Source: Streptomyces goshikiensis (lineage in GTDB: Bacteria > Actinomycetota > Actinomycetes > Streptomycetales > Streptomycetaceae). From it: DNA of 64,000 nucleotides. The DNA lies in the NCBI RefSeq assembly GCF_014650555.1, contig NZ_BMVE01000006.1, forward strand, positions 310,001 through 374,000, written 5' to 3'. Shown here one piece after another: positions 17,958 to 26,072 of this stretch. The translations under genes and the position numbers were made by a program. The notes beneath the pieces are model-generated. The model made no database searches, was not told the DNA's origin, and saw nothing but the letters and a program-made list of their open reading frames with translations. Position 1 is the stretch's first letter, and every line of letters begins with the position of its first letter.

Positions 17958-17974
17958 CGCGCAGCGCCCCGTAT

Positions 17975-18013
17975 GCCGTCGGCCCCCGAGCGAACCGCTC
18001 GGGGGCCGACGGC
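17975..18013 (+). terminator. Intrinsic terminator after valS
   Basis: Perfect 18-base arms (17975-17992 and 17996-18013) around an AAC loop, 18 bases past the valS stop. Confidence 0.9.
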
Positions 18014-18113
18014 GTTCCAGCGCGGCCGGCCCCGTACCCGCGAGGCAAGCGGAGTGCGGTATGTCACTTTTTATCCGTCCGTCGGCCCGGGCGCTCACGG
18101 GGGTCGAGCACGG

Positions 18114-19286
18114 ATGATGGAGGGCATGCACGTCAAGCCCGCCGCCTCGGCGCTCCACCGTGTCTCGGCGGCCGGCCGCCGCCTCGGTGAGAGCTGGTCC
18201 GGGTCGCCACGGGCGCTTGACGTCCTCACGGCGCTGAGCTGCCTCGCGCTGATGGCGCTCGACCTGCCCGGCCTCGCCGCCGCCGACAACTCCCTCAACG
18301 GTCCGAGCGCCGCCGCCGTACTCGCCGTGGGCTGTACGAGCCTGCTGGCGCGGCGCCGGAGGCCGTGGATCGCGTACGCCGTGTCCCTGCTCTTCATCGG
18401 GTGGCTGCACGAGCTGACGCTGATCCAGTTCGCCCTGTACTCGGTCGGCCGCTTCCGGGGGCGCCGGGCCGGCGTCCTCGCCACCGTCGGTTACGTGGCC
18501 TTCGCGCTGGCCATGTTCAGCGTGCCGGGCTGGCCCGAGCCCGCGGGCGCGAGCCTCAGCTCCTTCCTCAGCCTGGTCGTGCCCATCGGGGTGCTCGCCT
18601 CCGCCGTCGGCATCGCCGCGTACCGGCACGACCTGGTGCGCGAACTCGACGTCCGGCGTGCCGAGTCCGCCGTGCTCCAGGCCGTCCAGCAGGAGCGCAC
18701 CTCGGTCGCGCGGGACGTCCACGACTTCGTCGGGCGGGAGCTGACCCTGCTCACGGTGCGCTCCGAGGTGCTGTCGGTGCGCTCGCGGGAGACGGCGCAT
18801 GCGAAGGACTTCGAGGAGCTCGCCGACACCGCGCGGCGGGCGCACCTGGTGCTGAACGAGATCATCGTGCAGCGCGGGGAGCGGACCTCGACCCCCGGCG
18901 TGGACGGGCTGGCGGCGCTCGCGGAGGAGAGCGGACGGGCCGGCTCGCCGGTCCGGCTGGTGATGGCCCCCGAGGCGCGCGGGCTGTCGCCGCTGCGGCA
19001 GGCGGCGGTCTACCGGGTGGTCCAGGAGTGCCTCACCAACGCGGCCAAGCACGCCCACGGGGAGACCATCGAGGTGACCATCGCCGCGGACGGGCCCCGG
19101 CTGCGGATCACCGTCAGCAACGGCCTCGCCGCCCGCGTCCCGGGCCGGGTCCCCGGCCGCGCCCCCGTCTCGGCAGGCTCGGGCACGGCGAGCATGGCCG
19201 AACGCGTCCGCAGTCTGGGCGGCACCCTGACGACCACGCGCACGCCGGACTCGTACTCCGTGGTGGCGGTGCTGCCGCGCGGCTAG
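18114..19286 (+). CDS. Orphan sensor histidine kinase (NarL-partner type)
   Basis: 390-residue membrane kinase. Four to five hydrophobic segments fill residues 35-180, followed by a HisKA_3-type dimerisation helix with phospho-acceptor His203 in RDVHDFVGREL, then an ATPase domain with N-box VVQECLTNAAKHA. The glycine box is shortened around SGTASMAERVRSLGG. Kinases of this class usually sit beside a LuxR-type regulator; none is adjacent here. ATGs at 18114, 18117 and 18126 compete and none has a well-spaced ribosome site. The stop overlaps that of the convergent MreB-like gene (CTAG). Confidence 0.87.
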   Translation: MMEGMHVKPAASALHRVSAAGRRLGESWSGSPRALDVLTALSCLALMALDLPGLAAADNSLNGPSAAAVLAVGCTSLLARRRRPWIAYAVSLLFIGWLHELTLIQFALYSVGRFRGRRAGVLATVGYVAFALAMFSVPGWPEPAGASLSSFLSLVVPIGVLASAVGIAAYRHDLVRELDVRRAESAVLQAVQQERTSVARDVHDFVGRELTLLTVRSEVLSVRSRETAHAKDFEELADTARRAHLVLNEIIVQRGERTSTPGVDGLAALAEESGRAGSPVRLVMAPEARGLSPLRQAAVYRVVQECLTNAAKHAHGETIEVTIAADGPRLRITVSNGLAARVPGRVPGRAPVSAGSGTASMAERVRSLGGTLTTTRTPDSYSVVAVLPRG

Positions 19287-20347
19287 GCCTTCGCCGGCGC
19301 CAGCAGGCTGCCGAGGGTGTCCAGGTCCTCCACGCACCGGCCCGAGCCCAGCGCCACGCAGTCCAGCGGGGAGTCCGCCACGAAGACCGGGATGCGCGTC
19401 GCCGAGGCCATCCGCAGGTCCAGGCCCGGGAGCAGCGCGCCGCCGCCCGTCAGGACGATGCCGTGTTCCATCACGTCGCCGGACAGCTCCGGCGGGCACT
19501 CCTCCAGCGTGGCGCGCACCGCCGCGATGATCGCCTCGACCTGCTCGTCGAGCGCGGCCCGGACGTCCGCCGTGGTCAGCTGGAGCGTCTTCGGCATGCC
19601 GCCGACCCGCTCGCGGCCGCGCACGGTGAACGTCCGCGTCTCCAGCTCCGGCCGGTCCGGCACCGGCCAGGCCGAGCCGATCCCGATCTTGACGTCCTCG
19701 GCGGTGCGCTCGCCGATGAGCAGGCCGTGTTCCTTGCGCACGTAGTCCGTGATCGCGGAGTCCAGCCGGTCTCCGCCGACCCGCAGGGAGCGCGAGGTGA
19801 CGATGCCGCCCAGCGAGATGACGGCGACCTCGGAGGTGCCGCCGCCGATGTCCACGACCATGGAGCCGCGCGGTTCGGCCACCGGCAGTCCGGCGCCGAT
19901 CGCGGCCGCCATCGGTTCCTCGATCAGGTGCACGCTCTTCGCCCCGGCCCGGGTGGAGGCGTGGACGATGGCCCGCCGCTCCACCGGGGTCACCCCGGAC
20001 GGCACGCAGATCACCATCCGGGTACGGGTCCGCCGTCCCGGGACGGCCTTGCGCACGAAGTGCCGGATCATCTCCTCGGCGGCCTCGTAGTCGCAGATCA
20101 CCCCGTCCTTGAGCGGGCGGATCGCGGTGATGGAGCCGGGGGTGCGGCCGATGGTCTCCTTGGCCTCGGCGCCCACGGCCAGCGCCGTGGTGGTCCCCGC
20201 CCTGACGGCCACCACGGACGGCTCGTTGAGGACGATCCCGTGGCCCCGGGCGTAGACGAGGGTGTTGGCGGTCCCCAGGTCGATGCCTATGTCGCGGCTT
20301 GAAGCCGCCTTGTCGGGCCGTGTCTTTTCCCTGCGCGCCTGCGCCAT
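19283..20347 (-). CDS. Second MreB-like actin homologue
   Basis: 354-residue actin-fold protein clearly paralogous to MreB at 23180. It has phosphate-1 IDLGTANTLVY, the shared EEPMAAAIGAGLPV, phosphate-2 VVDIGGGTSEVAVI, and the adenosine motif GIVLTGGGALLPGL. It carries a 17-residue basic N-terminal extension and differs in subdomain IB and the linker. Some Streptomyces have a second MreB/Mbl with a role around sporulation; whether this is that orthologue is unsure. It is divergent from folC and convergent with the orphan kinase. Confidence 0.9.
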   Translation of the reverse strand: MAQARREKTRPDKAASSRDIGIDLGTANTLVYARGHGIVLNEPSVVAVRAGTTTALAVGAEAKETIGRTPGSITAIRPLKDGVICDYEAAEEMIRHFVRKAVPGRRTRTRMVICVPSGVTPVERRAIVHASTRAGAKSVHLIEEPMAAAIGAGLPVAEPRGSMVVDIGGGTSEVAVISLGGIVTSRSLRVGGDRLDSAITDYVRKEHGLLIGERTAEDVKIGIGSAWPVPDRPELETRTFTVRGRERVGGMPKTLQLTTADVRAALDEQVEAIIAAVRATLEECPPELSGDVMEHGIVLTGGGALLPGLDLRMASATRIPVFVADSPLDCVALGSGRCVEDLDTLGSLLAPAKA

Positions 20348-20452
20348 TTGTTCCCCAATCTCCTGCCCGCAAGGCTTGCATAACGATCTGGTCGACCTCT
20401 GCGCCGAAGGTCCCGAAACGCCCGGGCCGAAAGTCCCGCCGGGCTTCGTCCG

Positions 20453-20465
20453 TAGACTGGCCCTG
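20453..20465 (+). promoter_or_regulatory. -10 element placing folC transcript start at its GTG
   Basis: TAGACT at 20453-20458 begins exactly 12 bases before the folC GTG, and no ribosome-binding site lies between. A leaderless transcript is predicted. Confidence 0.5.
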
Positions 20466-21994
20466 TGAGTGAGCAGCAGCCCGAGAGCAACGGCCCCGAC
20501 GACCTCGGCGAGAGCCCCGACGCGTTCGACCGGATCGTGGCGGAAGAATCCGACCGAGACCCCGACCTGGCGGTGATCGAGGCCGGCAGCCGCACCCTGC
20601 GCGCACACGGCGGAGCCCCGCAGACCGACCAGGTGCCCGCCCGCCCCGCCGACCCGGAGGTGGACAAGGCCCTGCGCGAGGTGGAGGAGGAGCTCGCCTC
20701 CCGCTGGGGCGAGACCAAGCTGGAGCCGTCCGTCTCCCGCATCGCCGCCCTGATGGACGTACTGGGGGAGCCGCAGCGCGCGTACCCCTCCATCCACATC
20801 ACCGGCACCAACGGCAAGACCAGCACCGCCCGCATGATCGAGGCGCTGCTGAACGCCTTCGAGCTGCGCACCGGCCGCTACACCAGCCCGCACGTGCAGT
20901 CGGTCACCGAGCGGATCAGCCTCGACGGGGCGCCGATCAGCGCCGAGCGGTTCGTCGAGACCTACCACGACGTCAAGCCGTACGTGGAGATGGTCGACGC
21001 GGCCGAGGAGTACCGGCTGTCCTTCTTCGAGGTCCTCACCGGGATGGCGTACGCGGCCTTCGCGGACGCCCCGGTCGACGTGGCCGTCGTCGAGGTCGGC
21101 ATGGGCGGGTCCTGGGACGCGACCAACGTGATCGACGGGACGGTCGCGGTGATCACCCCGATCAGCCTGGACCACACGGACCGGCTCGGCTCCACGCCCG
21201 GCGAGATCGCACAGGAGAAGGGCGGCGTCATCAAGCAGGACGCCACCGTGATCCTCGCGCAGCAGCCGGTGGACGCGGCGCAGGTGCTGCTGAAGAAGGC
21301 CGTCGAGGTCGACGCGACCGTGGCCCGCGAGGGCATGGAGTTCGGCGTGGTCTCCCGCGAGGTGGCGGTCGGCGGGCAGATGCTGACCCTGCGCGGCGTC
21401 GGCGGCGAGTACGACGGCATCTTCCTGCCGCTGTACGGCGCCCACATGGCGCGCAACGCGGCCGTGGCCCTGGCGGCCGTCGAGGCCTTCTTCGGCATCG
21501 GCGGGCAGCAGGCCCGGGTCCTGGACGCGGACACCGTGCGGCGGGCCTTCGCCTCGGCGACCTCGCCGGGCCGCATGGAGGTCGTCCGGCGCAGCCCCAC
21601 CGTGGTGCTGGACGCCGCGCACAACCCGGCCGGGGCGCAGGTCACCGCGGAGGCGGTGACCGAGGCGTTCGGGTTCAGCCGGCTGATCGGGGTCGTGGCC
21701 GCGAGCGACGGCAAGGACGTCAAGGGCGTCTTCGAGGCGTTCGAGCCGATCCTCGCGGAGGTCGTCGTCACGGAGAACACCAGCCACCGGGCGATGAGCG
21801 CGGACGAGCTGGCCGCGATCGCGGTCGAGGTCTTCGGCCCGGACCGGGTCCAGGTGGAGCCGCGGCTGGACGACGCCCTGGAGGCGGCGATCACCCTGGC
21901 GGAGGAAGAGGCCGAGTACGGAGGGGCCGGGGTCCTGGTGACCGGCTCCGTGATCACGGTGGGCGAGGCCCGCCTGCTGCTGAAGAGGGGCTGA
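20465..21994 (+). CDS. folC: Dihydrofolate / folylpolyglutamate synthase
   Basis: Adds glutamate to dihydropteroate and extends the polyglutamate tail of folates. The 509-residue protein has a roughly 100-residue acidic N-terminal extension typical of Streptomyces, then P-loop GTNGKT at residues 114-119, Mg-binding VGMGGSWDATNVID, and a C-terminal domain with VLDAAHNPAGA. It is the first gene of a short operon: DUF4233 starts three bases after its stop. Confidence 0.96.
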   Translation: MSEQQPESNGPDDLGESPDAFDRIVAEESDRDPDLAVIEAGSRTLRAHGGAPQTDQVPARPADPEVDKALREVEEELASRWGETKLEPSVSRIAALMDVLGEPQRAYPSIHITGTNGKTSTARMIEALLNAFELRTGRYTSPHVQSVTERISLDGAPISAERFVETYHDVKPYVEMVDAAEEYRLSFFEVLTGMAYAAFADAPVDVAVVEVGMGGSWDATNVIDGTVAVITPISLDHTDRLGSTPGEIAQEKGGVIKQDATVILAQQPVDAAQVLLKKAVEVDATVAREGMEFGVVSREVAVGGQMLTLRGVGGEYDGIFLPLYGAHMARNAAVALAAVEAFFGIGGQQARVLDADTVRRAFASATSPGRMEVVRRSPTVVLDAAHNPAGAQVTAEAVTEAFGFSRLIGVVAASDGKDVKGVFEAFEPILAEVVVTENTSHRAMSADELAAIAVEVFGPDRVQVEPRLDDALEAAITLAEEEAEYGGAGVLVTGSVITVGEARLLLKRG

Positions 21995-21997
21995 GGG

Positions 21998-22363
21998 ATG
22001 CGCACGCTGTGTGCTTCGACGCTGATCGGCGAGTTCTTCGTGATCGGCTTCGCGGGGCTGGTCGCGATGAAGAACCCGGACCTGACCCAGGCGACGGTCT
22101 GGACGGTGTGCGGGATCGCGATGCTGCTGTCGGTGCTGCTGTGCGGGATGCTGTCGCGGCCGGGAGCGGTGCAGATCGGCTGGGCGCTCCAGATCGGGCT
22201 GATCATCAGCGGACTGGTCGTTCCGATGATGTTCGTCCTCGGCGCGGTCTTCGCCGGCCTGTGGTGGTGCTCGGTGCACTACGGCCGCCGCATCGACACG
22301 ATCAAGGCCCGCTGGGCGGCGCAGAGCGAGGTGCAGGCCCCGGCCGAGGCCCGGCAGGCCTGA
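21998..22363 (+). CDS. DUF4233 membrane protein
   Basis: 121-residue protein with about four hydrophobic helices, beginning MRTLCASTLIGEFFVIGFAG. It matches DUF4233, an actinobacterial family that usually sits between folC and ndk, as here. It starts three bases after the folC stop, with GAGGG within the overlap region, so it is probably translated from the same mRNA. No function is known; the fixed position suggests shared regulation rather than a shown folate role. Confidence 0.88.
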   Translation: MRTLCASTLIGEFFVIGFAGLVAMKNPDLTQATVWTVCGIAMLLSVLLCGMLSRPGAVQIGWALQIGLIISGLVVPMMFVLGAVFAGLWWCSVHYGRRIDTIKARWAAQSEVQAPAEARQA

Positions 22364-22472
22364 GGAGGGGCGGTACGGGGCGCTCCCGCCGGCCCGCGGG
22401 CTGCGGACGGTGGCGCCCCGGGGCCCCTGTAGATTCGTGGGACCGCACCCGTTTGCCGCAAGGAGCCGAAAC

Positions 22473-22886
22473 ATGACCCAGCGCACCCTCGTCATCCTCA
22501 AGCCGGACGCCGTCCGTCGCGGCCTGATCGGCGAGATCATCGGCCGGATCGAGCGCAAGGCCGGCTGGACTGTTCCCGCGATGGAGCTGCGTACGCTGGA
22601 CCAGGAGACCCTGGAGACCCACTACGGCGAGCACAAGGGCAAGCCCTTCTACGAGCCCCTCATGGGCTTCATGGCGAGCGGTCCGGTCGTGGTCCTGGTC
22701 GTCGAAGGGGAACGCGTGATCGAGGGTGTCCGCCAGCTGGCCGGCCCCACCGACCCGATCGCCGCGGCGCCCGGCTCCATCCGGGGTGACTTCGGTTCCA
22801 TCACCCGGGAGAACCTGATCCACGCCTCGGATTCCGAGGAGTCCGCCGAGCGCGAGCTGAAGCTGTTCTTCCCCACCCTCGGATGA
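22473..22886 (+). CDS. ndk: Nucleoside diphosphate kinase
   Basis: Transfers the gamma phosphate between nucleoside triphosphates and diphosphates through a phosphohistidine. The 137-residue protein has the usual length and start TQRTLVILKPDAV; the active-site His117 is in NLIHASDS. CAAGGAG precedes the ATG. A -10-like TAGATT at 22430-22435 suggests its own promoter with a short leader. A hairpin follows. Confidence 0.97.
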   Translation: MTQRTLVILKPDAVRRGLIGEIIGRIERKAGWTVPAMELRTLDQETLETHYGEHKGKPFYEPLMGFMASGPVVVLVVEGERVIEGVRQLAGPTDPIAAAPGSIRGDFGSITRENLIHASDSEESAERELKLFFPTLG

Positions 22887-22929
22887 GTCCTTCCTGACGA
22901 GACATCAGCCGAATAGCGCTCATGACCTG

Positions 22930-22956
22930 GGGCGACCGAAGTAATTTCGGTCGCCC
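22930..22956 (+). terminator. Intrinsic terminator after ndk
   Basis: Perfect 11-base arms GGGCGACCGAA and TTCGGTCGCCC with a GTAAT loop, about 45 bases past the ndk stop. Confidence 0.8.
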
Positions 22957-23179
22957 TTCGGTATTCGGGCCCGCTTGCGGGAACGCATCGACAGGGCACG
23001 ACGTCACCACTATGGGGGCGGGTATCCATTCCGGCGGGATTGCCGGAGTCCCGTCGCGCGCCGGCAGCACATGCGGCACTACGATGGGGCCTCCACCCAC
23101 ACACCCACCTCGCCGACCTGACAGCAGCCGCTATCAACTGGAAGGCCAGACGCTCCTCATGGGGAACAAGGGGAACAAA
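22957..23179. other. Upstream region of mreB
   Basis: About 220 bases with no gene. TACGAT at 23081-23086 is a possible -10 element. From memory, mreB of S. coelicolor has several promoters, some developmentally regulated; this region is where they would lie. Confidence 0.35.
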
Positions 23180-24199
<1,020 letters not shown>

Positions 24200-24203
24200 T
24201 AGA

Positions 24204-24274
24204 CCCCCCGTTCGGGGGGCATGCGGAACACAAGGATCCGCCGTACGGGTGCTACCGGGCCCGTGCGGCGGATC
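24204..24274 (+). terminator. Double hairpin between mreB and mreC
   Basis: Two stem-loops sit in tandem: CCCCCC-GTTC-GGGGGG at 24204-24219, then 15-base arms at 24235-24249 and 24260-24274 with one wobble. They start five bases after the mreB stop and could make mreB more abundant than mreC by partial termination or 3'-end protection. Confidence 0.7.
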
Positions 24275-24373
24275 GTTGATATACAGGCACAGTCCGGTGG
24301 GGATCACGGCTCCACGGTCCACCGGAGCGGCTTCGCCGCACGGGTATCTACGAGGAAGGCACGGCCGCCGCAC

Positions 24374-25315
24374 GTGAGGGACACACGAGAAAGCCGGCTG
24401 CTCCTGGTTCTTCTGATCGCCATCGCGTTCGCGCTGATCACGGTGGACATCAGAACGGGCGAGGATTCTCCGGTCGACGGTGCCCGGCAGGCCGCCGCGG
24501 CGGTCTTCGGCCCGGTCGAGGAGGGCGTCGCGACCGCGGTCGACCCGGTCGCCAACGCCATAGGGGCGGTACGGGACTCCGGTGAGCGCCACAACCGCAT
24601 CGCCACGCTGACCCGCGAGAACGCGGCCCTGAAGGCCAAACTCGGCAGCGAGGACCAGACACGCAGCCGGATCCACGAGCTCGACGAGATGCTCAAGCGC
24701 GCCGGCGCCGGCCAGTACGGCATCAAGGGCGCCGAGGTCATCGCCATAGGAGCGGCCCAGGGCTTCTCCTGGACCGTGACCATCGACGCCGGCAGCAAGG
24801 ACGGCATCGAGCGCGACATGACCGTCCTCAACGGCGACGGGCTCGTCGGCCGCGTCGCCACCGTCGGCCCGGACACCGCCACCGTGGTCCTCGCCAACGA
24901 CCCCGACTTCACCGTCGGCACCCGCCTGGAGAAGACCGGCGAGCTGGGCTTCGCCACCGGCCAGGGCGACCGCGCCCTCTCCGTCCAGATGCTCAACGGC
25001 AAGGCGAAGATCAACCCCGGCGACCGGCTGCTCACCTTCGGGTCGCGCGGCAACAAGCCCTTCGTCCCCGGTGTCCCCATCGGCGAGGTGGTCAAGGTCG
25101 ACCCCTCGCGCGGCGACCTGACCCGCACCGTCTGGGTCCGCCCGTTCGTCGGGTTCTCCCGCCTCGACATCGTCGGCGTCGTGGTCATGCCCCCGCGCGA
25201 GGACCCGCGCGACGCCGTGCTGCCCCCCAAGCCCGCACCGCCCAAGCCGACCCCGACGGTCACCGTCACGGTCACCCCGTCCGCGAGCGTGCCCGCCAAG
25301 CCGGCCGACGAGTAG
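24374..25315 (+). CDS. mreC: Cell shape-determining protein MreC
   Basis: Periplasm-facing scaffold of the elongasome, anchored by one N-terminal helix (residues 9-25). The 313-residue protein then has a coiled-coil stretch (TLTRENAALKAKL) and the double beta-barrel domain with FSWTVTIDAG and VRPFVGFSRLDIVGVV. The C-terminus is a Pro/Lys/Thr/Val tail with repeated TVTV. GTG at 24374 is taken as start since MRDTRESRLLL is the conserved opening; an upstream in-frame GTA is not a start. It is twelve bases ahead of mreD. Confidence 0.94.
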   Translation: MRDTRESRLLLVLLIAIAFALITVDIRTGEDSPVDGARQAAAAVFGPVEEGVATAVDPVANAIGAVRDSGERHNRIATLTRENAALKAKLGSEDQTRSRIHELDEMLKRAGAGQYGIKGAEVIAIGAAQGFSWTVTIDAGSKDGIERDMTVLNGDGLVGRVATVGPDTATVVLANDPDFTVGTRLEKTGELGFATGQGDRALSVQMLNGKAKINPGDRLLTFGSRGNKPFVPGVPIGEVVKVDPSRGDLTRTVWVRPFVGFSRLDIVGVVVMPPREDPRDAVLPPKPAPPKPTPTVTVTVTPSASVPAKPADE

Positions 25316-25327
25316 GAGCTGACCGCC

Positions 25328-26059
25328 ATGCGCTTCAACCGGATCCTGCTCTCGGCCACGCTGGTCGTGGTCGCCCTCGTCATCCAGGTCTCCGTCCTGG
25401 GCCGCCTCCAGCTGCCCGGCGCCGTACCCGACCTGGTGCTGCTGACCGTCGTCGCCCTCGCGCTGGTGTACGGGCACGTCAGCGGCGCCCTCATCGGCTT
25501 CGGCGCCGGTCTCCTCGCGGACCTGGCCCCGCCCGCCGACCACGCCGCCGGGCGCTACGCGCTCGTCCTGTGCCTCATCGGCTACCTCGTCGGCCTGGCC
25601 CGCCCCGACAGCGGGCGGTTCCGCTCCGCCTGGGGCCCGATGCTGACCGTCGTCGCCGCCGCGATCGGCTCCACCCTGCTGTACGCGGGAGTCGGCGCCC
25701 TCGTCGGCGACACCGCCGCCCGGCACGTGGGCCTGACCGGGCTGCTGTTCACGGCGACCCTGTACGACCTGCTGCTCGCCCCGTTCACGGTGCCGTTCAT
25801 CATGGCCCTGGCGCGCCGCGCCGAGAACGACCCGATGGCCGTCGAGGCCAACGGCGGAGCACCGCAGGGCAAGGACGTGGCCTCCGGCTGGCTGGCCGGC
25901 GGCACCGGGCTGCGGATCGGCAGCCAGCGCGGCGGCCTGCGGATGCGTACCGCGCGCGGCCGCGCCAACCGGGCCGTACGCATAAAGGGTGTGAAGGGCG
26001 TCAAGAGTGTCAAGGGCGTCAAAGGCATCAAAGGCGTGAAGAGCGTCAAGAAGCCGTGA
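25328..26059 (+). CDS. mreD: Rod shape-determining membrane protein MreD
   Basis: Polytopic membrane partner of MreC. The 243-residue protein has five to six hydrophobic helices in residues 5-165, including DLVLLTVVALALVYG and a LADLAPP motif. After the last helix comes a long basic cytoplasmic tail ending in near-repeats of Lys-Gly-Val and Lys-Ser-Val (about residues 218-243), encoded by tandem nine-base units at 25981-26056. Most MreD proteins stop soon after the last helix, so this tail is unusual. AGGAG precedes the ATG. Confidence 0.92.
   Translation: MRFNRILLSATLVVVALVIQVSVLGRLQLPGAVPDLVLLTVVALALVYGHVSGALIGFGAGLLADLAPPADHAAGRYALVLCLIGYLVGLARPDSGRFRSAWGPMLTVVAAAIGSTLLYAGVGALVGDTAARHVGLTGLLFTATLYDLLLAPFTVPFIMALARRAENDPMAVEANGGAPQGKDVASGWLAGGTGLRIGSQRGGLRMRTARGRANRAVRIKGVKGVKSVKGVKGIKGVKSVKKP
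25981..26056 (+). repeat. Tandem 9-base repeats in the 3' end of mreD
   Basis: About eight successive units close to AAGGGCGTC (variants AAGAGTGTC, AAAGGCATC, AAGAGCGTC) encode K-G/S-V/I triplets. Units stay in frame, and A-rich Lys codons lower the local GC. Confidence 0.85.
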
Positions 26060-26072
26060 CGGGGGAGCAGGC

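Noticed and set aside
15300..20606. Minus-strand frame of about 1770 codons opposite valS, the kinase and the MreB-like gene
   Set aside because: Composition is that of an antisense shadow in GC-rich DNA; it covers several well-identified genes and has no recognisable domain.
22922..23179. Extended mreB start at ATG 22922
   Set aside because: It overlaps the ndk terminator and promoter region; MSFIGRDMAIDL at 23180 has a well-spaced ribosome site.
25981..26056. Repeat block considered as a CRISPR-like or regulatory array
   Set aside because: Units are contiguous nine-base coding repeats without spacers and stay in the mreD frame.
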